From Bacteroidia bacterium (lineage in GTDB: Bacteria > Bacteroidota > Bacteroidia > J057): a DNA stretch of 64,000 nucleotides. Positions 53,386 to 63,367 of the stretch are shown here, piece after piece; position 1 is the first letter of the stretch; every line of letters starts with the position of its first letter. Under the pieces are notes generated by a model, which saw nothing but the letters and a program-made list of their open reading frames with translations, was not told where the DNA came from and ran no database searches. A program made the position numbers and the translations under genes. Where the stretch lies: assembly GCA_030430205.1 (NCBI GenBank), contig JAUIGE010000034.1, forward strand, positions 1-64,000, written 5' to 3'.

Positions 53386-53417
53386 TTTGACATTTGATAC
53401 ACCCCAATCTAATTTTG
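53386..53417 (+). promoter_or_regulatory. Predicted sdhCAB promoter
   Basis: TTTG (53386-53389), a 20-bp spacer and TAATTTTG (53410-53417) fit the Bacteroidota sigma-A consensus TTTG-N19-21-TAnnTTTG. The implied leader to the ATG at 53476 is about 50 nt. Confidence 0.65.
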
Positions 53418-53475
53418 AGTGTTTGTATTATTTTTAGAAAAGTAAAATTTATCAGCGAATTGTAACTAATTGCTT

Positions 53476-54318
53476 ATGAGCGCATTAACCGCAATATTCT
53501 CTAAATCTATCGGCAGAAAGTTGATTATGGCCATCACCGGACTATTTCTGGTGAGCTTTCTGTTGGTACATGTTATGGGTAACATACAGTTGTTTTACCA
53601 GGATGGCGGCCTGGCTTTTAACAACTACACCAAGTTTATGACTACCAACCCCATCATCAAAACGATGGAATGGGTACTCTTTGCAGGATTTGTGGTGCAT
53701 ATCATCTATGCCATGCTGCTTACCCTGCAAAACAATGCCTCCCGCCCCGTCAAGTACGCCTACAAAGGCAAAAATGGCGGCGCCAGCTGGGCCAGCCGGA
53801 ATATGTTTATCACAGGAAGTGTGATGTTTATTTTCCTCGTGGTTCACCTGGTGATGTTTTGGGGAACCTACAAATTTGGCAGCGGAGAAGCTACGACCAT
53901 CCAGAATGCCTATGAGCAGGCCTGGAAGGTAAAAGACGCTTCCGGACTCGCATCTTTGGATGCTGAGCTTGCCCATGACATCGTCAAGCACAAGTACATT
54001 GACTACGAAAGTTACCAGGAGATCCTAAAATTGGGTAATCCTGCCGATATGAAGGCCATGGGATATTCCATGTACAACCTGACTCTGGACAGTTTCAGGC
54101 AGCTTTGGATCGTGATCCTTTATGTGCTTGCCATGGTATTATTGGCATTTCACCTGAATCACGGCTTTCAATCCAGCTTCCGATCCCTCGGTTTTGTACA
54201 TGACAAATACCTGCCACTCATCAAAGGCGGTGGACAGGTCGTAACCGTTGTTTTTCCCCTGCTCTTTGCAGCGATGCCTGTTTATTTTTACATCGGTTCG
54301 GTGATCGGAAAGTTTTAA
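53476..54318 (+). CDS. sdhC: Succinate dehydrogenase cytochrome b subunit
   Basis: 280 residues from the ATG at 53476 (MSALTAIFSKSIGRKL); the TTG at 53470 is less likely. It has five membrane helices, as in the single-anchor b558-type subunit of Bacteroidota and epsilonproteobacteria. Candidate haem ligands are His in LLVHVMGN, FVVHIIYA, FLVVHLVMFWGTYKFG and AFHLNHGFQSSF. It anchors SdhAB and exchanges electrons with menaquinone at the inner membrane. First gene of sdhCAB. Confidence 0.95.
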   Translation: MSALTAIFSKSIGRKLIMAITGLFLVSFLLVHVMGNIQLFYQDGGLAFNNYTKFMTTNPIIKTMEWVLFAGFVVHIIYAMLLTLQNNASRPVKYAYKGKNGGASWASRNMFITGSVMFIFLVVHLVMFWGTYKFGSGEATTIQNAYEQAWKVKDASGLASLDAELAHDIVKHKYIDYESYQEILKLGNPADMKAMGYSMYNLTLDSFRQLWIVILYVLAMVLLAFHLNHGFQSSFRSLGFVHDKYLPLIKGGGQVVTVVFPLLFAAMPVYFYIGSVIGKF

Positions 54319-54378
54319 TTCTTTCAGGATTTATCGCGTAGTTTTCAATTTTTTACATCTGAAATAATTCTTTAGTAT

Positions 54379-56316
54379 ATGAAACTCGATTCCAAAGTTC
54401 CAGCCGGTCCCTTAGCGGAAAAATGGGATAAACATAAGTTTGACCTCAAACTTGTCAACCCTTCCAATAAGCGCAAATACCATATACTGGTTGTGGGTAC
54501 AGGTTTGGCGGGTGCTTCAGCAGCAGCTTCTCTGGCTGAGTTGGGCTACCAGGTCACTACCTTCAACTTTCAGGACAGCCCGCGCAGAGCGCACTCTATC
54601 GCGGCTCAGGGCGGCATCAATGCCGCAAAAAATTACCAAAACGATGGCGATAGCGTATATCGCCTCTTCTATGACACCATCAAAGGCGGTGACTACCGCG
54701 GCCGCGAGGCCAATACCTACCGCCTTGCGCAGGTGAGTGTCAATATCATCGACCAGGCGGTCGCTCAGGGCGTGCCTTTTGCACGTGAGTATGGTGGCTA
54801 CCTCGCCAACCGTTCCTTCGGTGGCGCGCAGGTTTCGCGTACTTTCTATGCCCGCGGGCAGACAGGCCAGCAGCTGCTGCTCGGCGCCTACGGCGCCCTC
54901 AATCGCCAGATTGGCCTCGGCAATGTCAACTCGCTCAACCGCCGCGAGATACTCGATGTCGTGCTCGTGGATGGCAAGGCACGTGGCCTGATCGTCAAAA
55001 ACCTGATTACTGGGGAGATGGAGCGCTATGCAGGGGACGCAGTCCTTATGTGTACTGGCGGATATGGAAATGTCTATTTCCTCTCTACCAATGCCATGAA
55101 CTCCAATGTCACAGCGGCATGGAGAGCGCATAGGCGCGGGGCGGCTTTTGCCAATCCCTGCTATGTGCAGATTCACCCTACATGCATCCCGGTGCATGGG
55201 GACTACCAGTCCAAATTGACACTGATGAGTGAGTCTCTCCGAAATGACGGCCGCGTATGGGTGCCACGCAGCCAGGAGATGGCTGAAAAACTTCGTTCCG
55301 GTCAGGTGAAGTCCAAAGATATAGCCGAAAAAGACCGCTACTACTACCTGGAGGAGCGCTATCCTTCTTTTGGCAACCTGGTGCCGCGTGACGTGGCATC
55401 GCGTAATGCCAAGATGGTATGTGACGATGGCCTCAGCGTCATTCCTGACGGTGAAGCCGTTTTCCTCGATTTCCGTGACGCCATCGAGCGTCTGGGCAAA
55501 GATGTGATTGAGTCGCGCTATGGCAACCTCTTCGAGATGTACCAACGCATCACTGATGAGGACCCTTATAGCATGCCGATGAAGATCTTCCCGGCAGTAC
55601 ACTATACCATGGGAGGTCTGTGGGTGGATTATCACCTTATGACAACCATTCCAGGCTTGTATGCCCTGGGAGAAGCCAACTTCTCGGATCACGGTGCCAA
55701 CCGCCTCGGTGCTTCTGCCCTGATGCAGGGTCTGGCTGATGGCTATTTTGTCATCCCTTTTACCATCGGTAATTACCTGGCGGATCTGGGCATGAAAAAT
55801 AAAGTAACCACAGATCACGAAGCTTTCGATAAAACGGAAGCAGATGTCAGAGCCTTCAACCAGCGCCTGCTTTCTGTAAAAGGCACACGCACGGTGGATG
55901 ATTTTCACAGAGAGTTGGGCAAAATTATCTGGAATTACTGTGGGATGAGCCGCAATAAAGAAGGGCTTGAAAAGGCAATAGGCGAAATCCATAAACTGAG
56001 GGAAGAATTCTGGAAAGATGTACTCGTACCTGGAAAGGAGGATGAGTTCAACCTGGAATTGCAGAAAGCATGGCGTGTGGCTGATTACTTCGAACTGGGC
56101 GAGACCATGGTCCGCGATGCCCTGCAGCGCAATGAGTCCTGCGGCTGTCACCTGCGCGAAGAGTACCAGACAGAGGACAATGAGGCGAAACGTAATGATG
56201 ATGACTACGCCTATGTCGCTGCCTGGGAATACAAAGGTGAGGGACAAGCACCTGTCATGCACAAAGAGAATCTCGAATTTGAGTTTGTAGAACTGAAGAC
56301 TCGTTCCTACAAATAA
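54379..56316 (+). CDS. sdhA: Succinate dehydrogenase flavoprotein subunit
   Basis: 645 residues. FAD-binding [12 protein letters not shown] (38-49), covalent-flavin His72 in [13 protein letters not shown], then the SdhA/FrdA signature and substrate residues ([80 protein letters not shown]). It oxidises succinate to fumarate in the TCA cycle (or the reverse). 60 bp follow sdhC; a heptamer array lies between this stop and sdhB. Confidence 0.97.
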   Translation: MKLDSKVPAGPLAEKWDKHKFDLKLVNPSNKRKYHILVVGTGLAGASAAASLAELGYQVTTFNFQDSPRRAHSIAAQGGINAAKNYQNDGDSVYRLFYDTIKGGDYRGREANTYRLAQVSVNIIDQAVAQGVPFAREYGGYLANRSFGGAQVSRTFYARGQTGQQLLLGAYGALNRQIGLGNVNSLNRREILDVVLVDGKARGLIVKNLITGEMERYAGDAVLMCTGGYGNVYFLSTNAMNSNVTAAWRAHRRGAAFANPCYVQIHPTCIPVHGDYQSKLTLMSESLRNDGRVWVPRSQEMAEKLRSGQVKSKDIAEKDRYYYLEERYPSFGNLVPRDVASRNAKMVCDDGLSVIPDGEAVFLDFRDAIERLGKDVIESRYGNLFEMYQRITDEDPYSMPMKIFPAVHYTMGGLWVDYHLMTTIPGLYALGEANFSDHGANRLGASALMQGLADGYFVIPFTIGNYLADLGMKNKVTTDHEAFDKTEADVRAFNQRLLSVKGTRTVDDFHRELGKIIWNYCGMSRNKEGLEKAIGEIHKLREEFWKDVLVPGKEDEFNLELQKAWRVADYFELGETMVRDALQRNESCGCHLREEYQTEDNEAKRNDDDYAYVAAWEYKGEGQAPVMHKENLEFEFVELKTRSYK

Positions 56317-56317
56317 A

Positions 56318-56373
56318 CCCGAAACCCGAAACCCGAAACTCAAAACTCGAAACTCAAAACTCGAAACCCGAAA
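56318..56373. repeat. Heptamer array between sdhA and sdhB
   Basis: Eight 7-nt units start one base after the sdhA stop: CCCGAAA x3, CTCAAAA, CTCGAAA, CTCAAAA, CTCGAAA, CCCGAAA, then CAAAACT TACC and the sdhB ATG at 56385. The array is within an obligate operon and replaces the usual ribosome-binding region. Confidence 0.93.
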
Positions 56374-56384
56374 CAAAACTTACC

Positions 56385-57155
56385 ATGGCTGGAAAAAACT
56401 TAAATTTAACCTTAAAAATCTGGCGCCAGAATGGCCCTGCTGCCAAAGGCCAGATGAAAGAATATAAAGTGTCTGATATCAGTACAGAGATGTCATTTCT
56501 GGAGATGTTGGATGTATTGAATGAGCGCCTGGTGCGCGAAGGCGAAGATCCCATTGCATTTGACCACGACTGCCGCGAAGGCATCTGCGGCATGTGCAGC
56601 CTCATGATCAACGGACTGGCTCACGGGCCAAGCCGCCGCACCACCACCTGCCAGCTGCACATGCGCAGCTTCAATGATGGTGATACCATCTATATTGAGC
56701 CCTGGCGGGCAAAAGCTTTCCCGGTCATCAAAGACCTGGTGGTAGATCGCAGCGCTTTTGATCACATCATGCACGCAGGTGGGTATATCTCCGTGAATAC
56801 CGGAAACGCACAGGATGCCAACGAAATGCCGATCAGCACCCAGGTAGCAGATCATGCCATGGACGCTGCCGAGTGTATCGGTTGTGGAGCCTGTGTTGCC
56901 AGCTGCAAAAATGCATCTGCGATGCTGTTTGTCTCCGCCAAGGTGGCGCATCTGGGGCATTTGCCGCAGGGACAGCCAGAGCGCATGCTGCGCGTGCAGC
57001 GCATGGTCAGGACCATGGACGAGGCAGGCTTTGGTAACTGCACCAATACAGGTGCTTGTGAGGTACAATGCCCCAAAGGCATTTCAATCAAAAATATAGC
57101 TAAGATGAACGCAGATTATCTGCGCGCCTCCCTTATCTCTGAAGTAAAAGGCTAA
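56385..57155 (+). CDS. sdhB: Succinate dehydrogenase iron-sulphur subunit
   Basis: 256 residues. [2Fe-2S] cysteines 63, 68, 71 and 89 ([10 protein letters not shown]...TTTCQ); second cluster Cys 164, 167, 170, 174 ([11 protein letters not shown]); third cluster Cys 219, 225, 229 ([15 protein letters not shown]). It passes electrons from the flavin to the membrane subunit. All cluster ligands are present. The next gene begins 5 nt after the stop. Confidence 0.97.
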   Translation: MAGKNLNLTLKIWRQNGPAAKGQMKEYKVSDISTEMSFLEMLDVLNERLVREGEDPIAFDHDCREGICGMCSLMINGLAHGPSRRTTTCQLHMRSFNDGDTIYIEPWRAKAFPVIKDLVVDRSAFDHIMHAGGYISVNTGNAQDANEMPISTQVADHAMDAAECIGCGACVASCKNASAMLFVSAKVAHLGHLPQGQPERMLRVQRMVRTMDEAGFGNCTNTGACEVQCPKGISIKNIAKMNADYLRASLISEVKG

Positions 57156-57160
57156 TAGCT

Positions 57161-58096
57161 TTGGTTGACCTCTTTACACGCACCATAGGAGAATATACCA
57201 CCGGTAGAAAAGGCCCTCTGCTTTTTGTTATCGGTGGTATTCATGGAAATGAACTATCTGGTGTACTCGCTCTCAGGAAAGTTTTTGAACAGCTAAAGGC
57301 TTCCGCTCCACTGGATTTTTGTGGAAAAATCGTCGGTGTTCATGGCAATATTTCTGCCATTCGCCTCCGCCAGCGCTATGTAGAGTGCGATCTCAATCGC
57401 TTGTGGTCAGCAGACGAAATTGAGCGTGTCAAAAAACTTCCGCCTGCTGCGCGCAAAGTAGATGAGCGGGAATTGATCGAACTCCTCGCCCATATCGAAA
57501 CCGAATTTTCAAAAGAGTATACAGACATTGTTCTGTTGGATTTGCATACGACTTCCGGCCCTAACGGGCTCTTTAGCATAATCTCCAACCAAAAGCCCAA
57601 CCAGGTTCTGGCATCTGCCTTACATGCCCCGGTCCTATTTGATCTCGCCCATGCCCTTTCCACCAATACCAACCGCTTCATGGATGAGCAGGGAATAAAA
57701 GGCATAGCCTTTGAAGCGGGGCAGCATGACGATCCGGCATCTGTGGACAACCAGGAGTCAGCTATCTGGCTGACCCTTGACAAGATGGGCATGATCAATA
57801 GTGAAAGCCTGGCATTTGATATGGATCCCTACCATCGGCAACTCATCACTTCTTCCAGTCAACTGCCGCATTTTGTGCGTGTCATCTACAGGCACGCCAT
57901 TTCGCCCGAAGATCAATTCCACATGTATCCGGGCTACAACAATTTCCATGAAGTTTACAAAGGAGAACCCATCGCAAGGGACGCAAAAGGAGAAATTCTA
58001 TGCCCTTTTTCAGGCCTGATGCTGATGCCGCTCTACCAATCCCAGGGGAGCGACGGTTTTTTTATCATGGAAAAATTATGGGAATCTCCCCTCTAA
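57161..58096 (+). CDS. Succinylglutamate desuccinylase/aspartoacylase-family zinc hydrolase
   Basis: 311 residues from a TTG at 57161; no in-frame ATG is close. M14-like zinc site: GGIHGNELSG (His and Glu), VECDLNRLW, and the second His in LLDLHTTSGPNG; a likely catalytic Glu in AFEAGQHDD. Family members remove acyl groups from N-acyl amino acids. It is fused closely to sdhB (5 nt), perhaps by read-through; a metabolic link to succinate is only an inference. Confidence 0.87.
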   Translation: MVDLFTRTIGEYTTGRKGPLLFVIGGIHGNELSGVLALRKVFEQLKASAPLDFCGKIVGVHGNISAIRLRQRYVECDLNRLWSADEIERVKKLPPAARKVDERELIELLAHIETEFSKEYTDIVLLDLHTTSGPNGLFSIISNQKPNQVLASALHAPVLFDLAHALSTNTNRFMDEQGIKGIAFEAGQHDDPASVDNQESAIWLTLDKMGMINSESLAFDMDPYHRQLITSSSQLPHFVRVIYRHAISPEDQFHMYPGYNNFHEVYKGEPIARDAKGEILCPFSGLMLMPLYQSQGSDGFFIMEKLWESPL

Positions 58097-58577
58097 ATTC
58101 GAAAAAACAACCCTTTTTGGAACTTTTGTACTAAAAAATGGGACATCTGTGGCATGAAACTGCCCTTTGGTGTGGCTTTGTCACAGGAGTCCCAAAAATT
58201 TTCCTTTAGCCAAAACCACAATTTTTGGGAAGACGCTGTTAGCAGCTCTGAATGTTTTAAGTGACCTTCGTTTAGTTCATGTAAATCAAGGTTATGTAAC
58301 CTTGGATAAGCTTTGGGTTTAAAGGGTGTCAGACCTTCCGGCTGTGTCTGACACCCATTTTTAAGGAAAGCCCCGTGAATGTTTGATTAAACCAAAAGAC
58401 TGATGATATATGAAGGTATTTGCCAAAATACCCAGGTCCCTATTGCCAATAATCTGCCATTTCACCTAAAAGACTACAAGTCTTCAACTCGGAAAATCTG
58501 CTGATCTGCTAAGCGCAAATCAGCACCTCAACCCGTTCTTTCCCCTTTCTATTATTTCAACCTAATGTTTTAAGCTT
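58097..58577. other. Structured gene-free stretch before susC-like gene
   Basis: Three inverted repeats follow each other: TCCCAAAAATT / AATTTTTGGGA (about 58191-58231), CAAGGTT-ATGT-AACCTTG (about 58288-58305) and the terminator-like GGGTGTCAGAC hairpin at 58324. A weak AAGACT-ACA-AGTCTT lies further on. I find no convincing -7/-33 pair or coding signal. Confidence 0.55.
58324..58362 (+). terminator. Intrinsic terminator
   Basis: GGGTGTCAGAC (58324-58334) and GTCTGACACCC (58346-58356) form a perfect 11-bp stem followed by ATTTTTAA. It is 228 bp after the aspartoacylase-like gene and may end the sdh transcript or a short RNA from the gap. Confidence 0.7.
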
Positions 58578-61500
58578 ATGAAAAGAGTATTATTCTTATT
58601 ACTCCTGAGCGCGTTTGTACTTGTGTCAGCGCAGGCACAACGAACCGTAAAGGGTACCGTAACGGATGCTGAATCGGGTGGTCCACTCGAAGGCGTCCAG
58701 GTCGTGGTTCAGGGAACCACCGTTGGAAAATTTACAGATGCTGGCGGAAATTATTCCCTGCTTGTGCCTGCCGAAGGGCAGACATTGGTGTTTTCTTATG
58801 TAGGAAAACTCAAGCAGGAGATCGCTATCAATGGTCAATCTACGATTGACGTGCGGATGGGAGAAGATGTGCTTCAGCTCGAAGAGGTCGTCGTGACGGC
58901 TATCGGTATCGAGCGCGAAAAGAAGAGCCTTGGCTATGCCGTGCAGGAAGTAGATGGCGAAGCCATCGTAGGCTCACAGGAGGTAAACCTCATGAATGCG
59001 CTTTCTTCCAAAGTAGCAGGCCTGCAGGTGAATTCTTCCAATGGCATGCCCGGTGCGGGCTCCTATATCCTCCTGCGAGGAAGCACTTCCTTCCGTGACA
59101 TCAACCAGCCATTGATTGTGATTGATGGGGTGCCTATCGACAACTCTACCAACGCCACCGGTGACCCCAACAATGGCTCACGCAACAACAACCTGCAGGG
59201 AGTTACCAACTCCAACAGGGGGATTGACATCAATCCCAACGATATTGCAGAAGTGACGGTCCTGAAAGGGCCGGCGGCCGCAGCGCTTTATGGCTCTCGC
59301 GCCGCCAATGGCGCGATCATGATCACCACCAAACGCGGTGGCGGTCAAAACGGACGGATGAAGGTGGCCCTCAAAAGCAGCCTGGGTTTTAACACCGTAA
59401 ATCGTTTGCCGGAAGTGCAAAAAACCTATGCACAAGGCTCGCAGGGCGTCTATAACAACCGTACCTCACTTTCCTGGGGACCGGAGATTGCAGGTTTGGG
59501 TACTGTGACCAATCCTGTAGGGGAGCAAGTTACAGCTCAGGCTTATGAAAATGATTTCATGGATTTCTTCCAAACAGGTACCACCTGGGACAACAATGTG
59601 AGCTTCAGCGGCGGCAGCGAGGATAACAGCTTTTATGCTTCTTTGGGCAACACCAAACAAACAGGTATTATTCCTAATTCAGACTTTAACCGCTTTTCAG
59701 CCCGCTTCAATGCGGAGTCCCGTGTGGCAAAAAAGATGAAGGTGAAATTGTTTACCAATTATACCAACTCAGGGGGTAGCCGTGTTCAGCAGGGTTCCAA
59801 CCTGTCAAATCCTTTGTTTACTCTTTGGCCTGCTCCTGCTACCTGGGACCTCTATGGTATTCCTTATGAGACAGAAGATGGACGCATGCAGAACTACCGT
59901 TCCAATTTTGATAATCCTCGTTGGGCAGTTGAGAAAAACCCATTTACAGACAATGTAGACCGCTTTCTGGGGAATATGCAGTTTATCTATGAACCTACTT
60001 CCTGGATGAATATCATGTACCGCATCGGTACCGACTTTTACTCTGACCGTCGCAAGCAGATTCAGGCGATCGGTTCTTTTGAAGCCAATACCATTGGTCG
60101 GGTATATGAGGAGCAGCTGAATAATACAGAGGTGAATTCTGACCTGATTATTAACCTGAACAAAGATTGGTCTGATGATATCAATACCAGTCTTACCCTT
60201 GGAAATAATGTCAATACCCAGGATTTCCAAAGTTTGTTTGTACAAGGTGATGGCCTGACGATTCCCGGTTTTTACAACCTTTCAAATGCTACGTCTATCA
60301 TTACAACCGAGTCAATAGCGCAGCTACGTTCAGTTTCGGCTTATTTTGATGCACGTTTTTCATTCAAAAACTACCTATTCCTGAGTGTGACAGGTCGCAA
60401 TGACTGGAGCTCTACTTTGCCAAAAGAAGATCGTTCTTTCTTCTATCCATCTGTTTCTGCCGGCTTCGTTTTTACAGAAGCTTTTGGACTGGATCAGGAA
60501 GGTTTTTTGCCTTATGGCAAAATCCGTGTGAGCTGGGCGCAAACAGGTAATGGGGCTCCTGCTTATTCCACAAATTCTGTGTATGTACCCGCCACGCCTG
60601 GCGATGGCTGGACAAATGGAGTGCTCTTTCCTTTGACAGGAACTATACCTGGCTTTACGCTTTCTTCTACCATCGGCAATCCATTTTTGACCAATGAGTT
60701 GACAGAAGCCTTCGAAGTGGGAGTTGACTTGAAATTCCTCCAAAATCGTTTGGGTGTCGATGCTTCTTACTATTCTCAAAAATCTACCAACCAGATCTTC
60801 TCTGCTCAGTTTTCTGCTGCTTCAGGCGCTGTGGCGAGGGTATTCCAGGGAGGTGTGATCAACAATGACGGAATAGAAATCACAGCCTATGGCTCTCCTG
60901 TCAAAACCCCGGATTTTAGCTGGGATATCAGCGCCAACTTCACGCGCAATGTGAGCATCGTTGAGTCTATTGATGAGAATATTTCTCAGCTTCCTATTGC
61001 TGGATTTACCGCTCCTCAGACAGTGATCGCTGAAGGTCAGCCATTTGGCTCTATCTTTGGCTCAGGCTATGCCCGCGACGAGGCTGGCAATATCCTGATC
61101 GACGACGATCCCAACTCTGCTTTCTATGGCTATCCGATGATTGATTTGAATAACAAAATCATTGGCAATACCCAGCCAGATTACCTGGCAAATATCCGCA
61201 ATACCTTTACTTATAAAGGTTTACGATTCACTGCCTTGCTCGACATCCGCAAAGGCGGCGATATCTATGCGGGTACTACCCGTCTGATGCGCCTCTATGG
61301 CGCAGCCAAGGAGACCGAAGACCGCACGACGCCAGTCGTATTGGATGGTGTGAAAGCTTCTGACGGCGGTCAGAATGATATTGCGGTTCCATTGAACCAG
61401 ACATACTACCAGATCATCATCTCTAACCTGGATGAGGCGAATGTATTTGACGCCAGCTGGGTACGTCTGCGCGAGATTTCCCTGAGCTATAGCCTGCCTC

Positions 61501-61694
61501 GTTCGCTCATGGAAGGAAGTCCTTTCAGCGAACTCACCATCACAGCCAGTGGCCGCAACCTGTGGCTCTCTACTGACTACCCCAACTTCGATCCCGAAGT
61601 GAGTCTGACGGGTGCCAACTTTGGCCAGGGTCTGGAGTATATGTCTCCTCCCAACACCAAAGGTTATACCTTTTCGATCAACTTGTCATTCTAA
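58578..61694 (+). CDS. SusC/RagA-type TonB-dependent outer-membrane transporter
   Basis: 1038 residues. Signal peptide MKRVLFLLLLSAFVLVSAQA; carboxypeptidase-regulatory-like N-terminal domain (~22-100: VKGTVTDAESGGPLEGVQVVVQGT); TonB box-like LEEVVVTAIGIEREKKSLGYAV; plug with the SusC signature LYGSRAANGAIMITTKRGG; then a long barrel ending in YTFSINLSF with terminal Phe. With the SusD-like lipoprotein it forms a nutrient import complex. No glycanase or peptidase gene is linked, so the substrate is unknown. 89 bp separate it from susD-like. Confidence 0.96.
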   Translation: MKRVLFLLLLSAFVLVSAQAQRTVKGTVTDAESGGPLEGVQVVVQGTTVGKFTDAGGNYSLLVPAEGQTLVFSYVGKLKQEIAINGQSTIDVRMGEDVLQLEEVVVTAIGIEREKKSLGYAVQEVDGEAIVGSQEVNLMNALSSKVAGLQVNSSNGMPGAGSYILLRGSTSFRDINQPLIVIDGVPIDNSTNATGDPNNGSRNNNLQGVTNSNRGIDINPNDIAEVTVLKGPAAAALYGSRAANGAIMITTKRGGGQNGRMKVALKSSLGFNTVNRLPEVQKTYAQGSQGVYNNRTSLSWGPEIAGLGTVTNPVGEQVTAQAYENDFMDFFQTGTTWDNNVSFSGGSEDNSFYASLGNTKQTGIIPNSDFNRFSARFNAESRVAKKMKVKLFTNYTNSGGSRVQQGSNLSNPLFTLWPAPATWDLYGIPYETEDGRMQNYRSNFDNPRWAVEKNPFTDNVDRFLGNMQFIYEPTSWMNIMYRIGTDFYSDRRKQIQAIGSFEANTIGRVYEEQLNNTEVNSDLIINLNKDWSDDINTSLTLGNNVNTQDFQSLFVQGDGLTIPGFYNLSNATSIITTESIAQLRSVSAYFDARFSFKNYLFLSVTGRNDWSSTLPKEDRSFFYPSVSAGFVFTEAFGLDQEGFLPYGKIRVSWAQTGNGAPAYSTNSVYVPATPGDGWTNGVLFPLTGTIPGFTLSSTIGNPFLTNELTEAFEVGVDLKFLQNRLGVDASYYSQKSTNQIFSAQFSAASGAVARVFQGGVINNDGIEITAYGSPVKTPDFSWDISANFTRNVSIVESIDENISQLPIAGFTAPQTVIAEGQPFGSIFGSGYARDEAGNILIDDDPNSAFYGYPMIDLNNKIIGNTQPDYLANIRNTFTYKGLRFTALLDIRKGGDIYAGTTRLMRLYGAAKETEDRTTPVVLDGVKASDGGQNDIAVPLNQTYYQIIISNLDEANVFDASWVRLREISLSYSLPRSLMEGSPFSELTITASGRNLWLSTDYPNFDPEVSLTGANFGQGLEYMSPPNTKGYTFSINLSF

Positions 61695-61707
61695 AAGAAC
61701 CTTTTAG

Positions 61708-61779
61708 GTTTCGGGTTTCGCGTTTTGGGTTTCGAGTCGCTACCTGAAACACGAAACCCGAAACTCAAAACATAACATA
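61708..61779. repeat. Inverted heptamer array between susC- and susD-like genes
   Basis: Ten units in phase: GGTTTCG x2, CGTTTTG, GGTTTCG, AGTCGCT, ACCTGAA, ACACGAA, ACCCGAA, ACTCAAA, ACATAAC. The first four are the reverse complement of the CCCGAAA type, so the array folds into a hairpin just before the susD-like ATG at 61784. Confidence 0.85.
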
Positions 61780-61783
61780 TTTT

Positions 61784-63220
61784 ATGAAAAAGATTATAAA
61801 TAAAATATTCATCCTGGTCCTGCTGGCAGGGCTGTTTGGCCTGACGGCTTGTGATGAATTTCTCGATATCAATACGGATCCCAATAATCCGACTGAAGTG
61901 CCTGTGAGCCTGTTGCTTACAAGCTCTCAAACCTACCTGGCATACACCATGGGTGGAGATGTCAACCGCTATGCGGGTACCTTTGTCCAGCATTATGCCG
62001 GCGTCCAGGGCCAGGCTCAGGAAGAGTATGACCTCTACAACTTTGGAGATGATGAGACCAATAACTTCTGGCGTTTTGGTATGTATGCCGGCGCATTGGG
62101 CGACCTGGATCTCATCATGAAAGACGCTTCTGCCAATGGAAGCCCTCATTATGAAGGCGTAGCCAAAATCATGATGGCCTTTGGGATAGGCGTGATGACC
62201 GACCTTTTTGGTCGCGTACCTTATAGCGAAGCTTTCCAGTTTACGGACAATACCACGCCAGCTTATGACAACCAAAAGGATCTCTATGCTGTCATTATCA
62301 ATGAGCTGACAGTACAAGGCATCGCCTTGTGTCAGGAGTCTGAGTCTGTATTCTCTCCCGGTGCCGATGACCTGATCTTTGGCGGGGACCTGACCCAATG
62401 GATCAAGTTTGCACGCTTCCTTCAAATCCGCTACCACAACCGCAGCTCCAAGCAGGATGCTGCAGGCTCAGCCAATGCTATCCTTGGCCTACTTGATGAC
62501 AACAATGAAGAGTTTGCTGATGGTACAGATGACGCCGATTTCTTCTTTTTCAATGTACCTAACTCCGGCAATCCTCTGTTCCAGTTTGAGCAGCAGCGCG
62601 GCCAGCTGGCTGTGAGCGATGAGGTGATCGACCGCATGAATGAGCTGAGCGACCCACGCAGGGCGCAGTATGCTGCCCTCAATGGGGATGGTGAGTATGT
62701 CGGTGCCCCCAATGGAACGACCGTTCAGGATCAGTCACATATCGCCTTTTCTGCTATAGGTCCTTACTATGCCAGCTCCGCTTCTCCTGTGACTTTGGGG
62801 AGCTATTATGAGCAAAAGTTCATTGAGGCTGAAGCCGCTCTGCGCGCCAATAACAAAGGCCGTGCTCACCAGGCATATCTGGCTGCCATCAAAGCCAATT
62901 TCGAGAAATTGGGCGTTGCTGAAGCAGATTATGATACCTATATCGCACAGGCAAAAGTAGATCCCGGTGAGGCCAACATCACCCTGGAGCACATCATGAC
63001 CCAGAAGTATCTGGCCATGTTCTCTCAAGGTGCCGAGTCCTGGACGGACTGGCGTCGTACAGGGATTCCTGCGATCACGCCTTCTATGGGCAATATCCTC
63101 AGCGATCAGATTCCCGTTCGCTTCCCTTACCCAGAGTCTGAGTTCTCCTACAATGCAGGCAATGTGCCGGCAGCCACCCTGACGGATCCGACATGGTTCC
63201 AGGATGGAACGGAGGATTGA
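61784..63220 (+). CDS. SusD/RagB-family lipoprotein
   Basis: 478 residues. Signal peptide with lipobox LFGLTAC (Cys23), then DEFLDINTDPNNPTEVP, typical of the SusD-like_2 group. Further family features are LLLTSSQTYLAYTMGGDVNRYAGTFVQHYAGVQGQ, the helical TPR core (FGIGVMTDLFGRVPYSEAFQF), EAEAALRANNKGRAHQAYLAAIKANFEKLG, and the C-terminal YLAMFSQGAESWTDWRRTGIPA. It is the surface lid of the SusCD transporter. Confidence 0.95.
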   Translation: MKKIINKIFILVLLAGLFGLTACDEFLDINTDPNNPTEVPVSLLLTSSQTYLAYTMGGDVNRYAGTFVQHYAGVQGQAQEEYDLYNFGDDETNNFWRFGMYAGALGDLDLIMKDASANGSPHYEGVAKIMMAFGIGVMTDLFGRVPYSEAFQFTDNTTPAYDNQKDLYAVIINELTVQGIALCQESESVFSPGADDLIFGGDLTQWIKFARFLQIRYHNRSSKQDAAGSANAILGLLDDNNEEFADGTDDADFFFFNVPNSGNPLFQFEQQRGQLAVSDEVIDRMNELSDPRRAQYAALNGDGEYVGAPNGTTVQDQSHIAFSAIGPYYASSASPVTLGSYYEQKFIEAEAALRANNKGRAHQAYLAAIKANFEKLGVAEADYDTYIAQAKVDPGEANITLEHIMTQKYLAMFSQGAESWTDWRRTGIPAITPSMGNILSDQIPVRFPYPESEFSYNAGNVPAATLTDPTWFQDGTED

Positions 63221-63245
63221 TCCTCTAATAAATTATTAGCCGCTA

Positions 63246-63297
63246 AGCTAATCTTCCACTGGAAGAGGGGCTGCTTCGCAAGAGGTGGCCCTTTTTT
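63246..63297 (+). terminator. Probable terminator of susCD-like operon
   Basis: A small hairpin, TCTTCC-ACT-GGAAGA, is followed by a G/C-rich imperfect stem (GGGC..GCCC) and a run of six T (63290-63297). Confidence 0.5.
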
Positions 63298-63367
63298 CGT
63301 TTGTATTGGAAAGGAAAGGCTTTTGCGTTATTTTTATAGAAGAAACGAACCTGATGGAAAATAAAAT

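Noticed and set aside
54517-56376. 619-residue open frame antisense to sdhA
   Set aside because: It lies wholly opposite a clear sdhA and its translation has no domain or plausible start; it is a by-product of the codon bias of sdhA.
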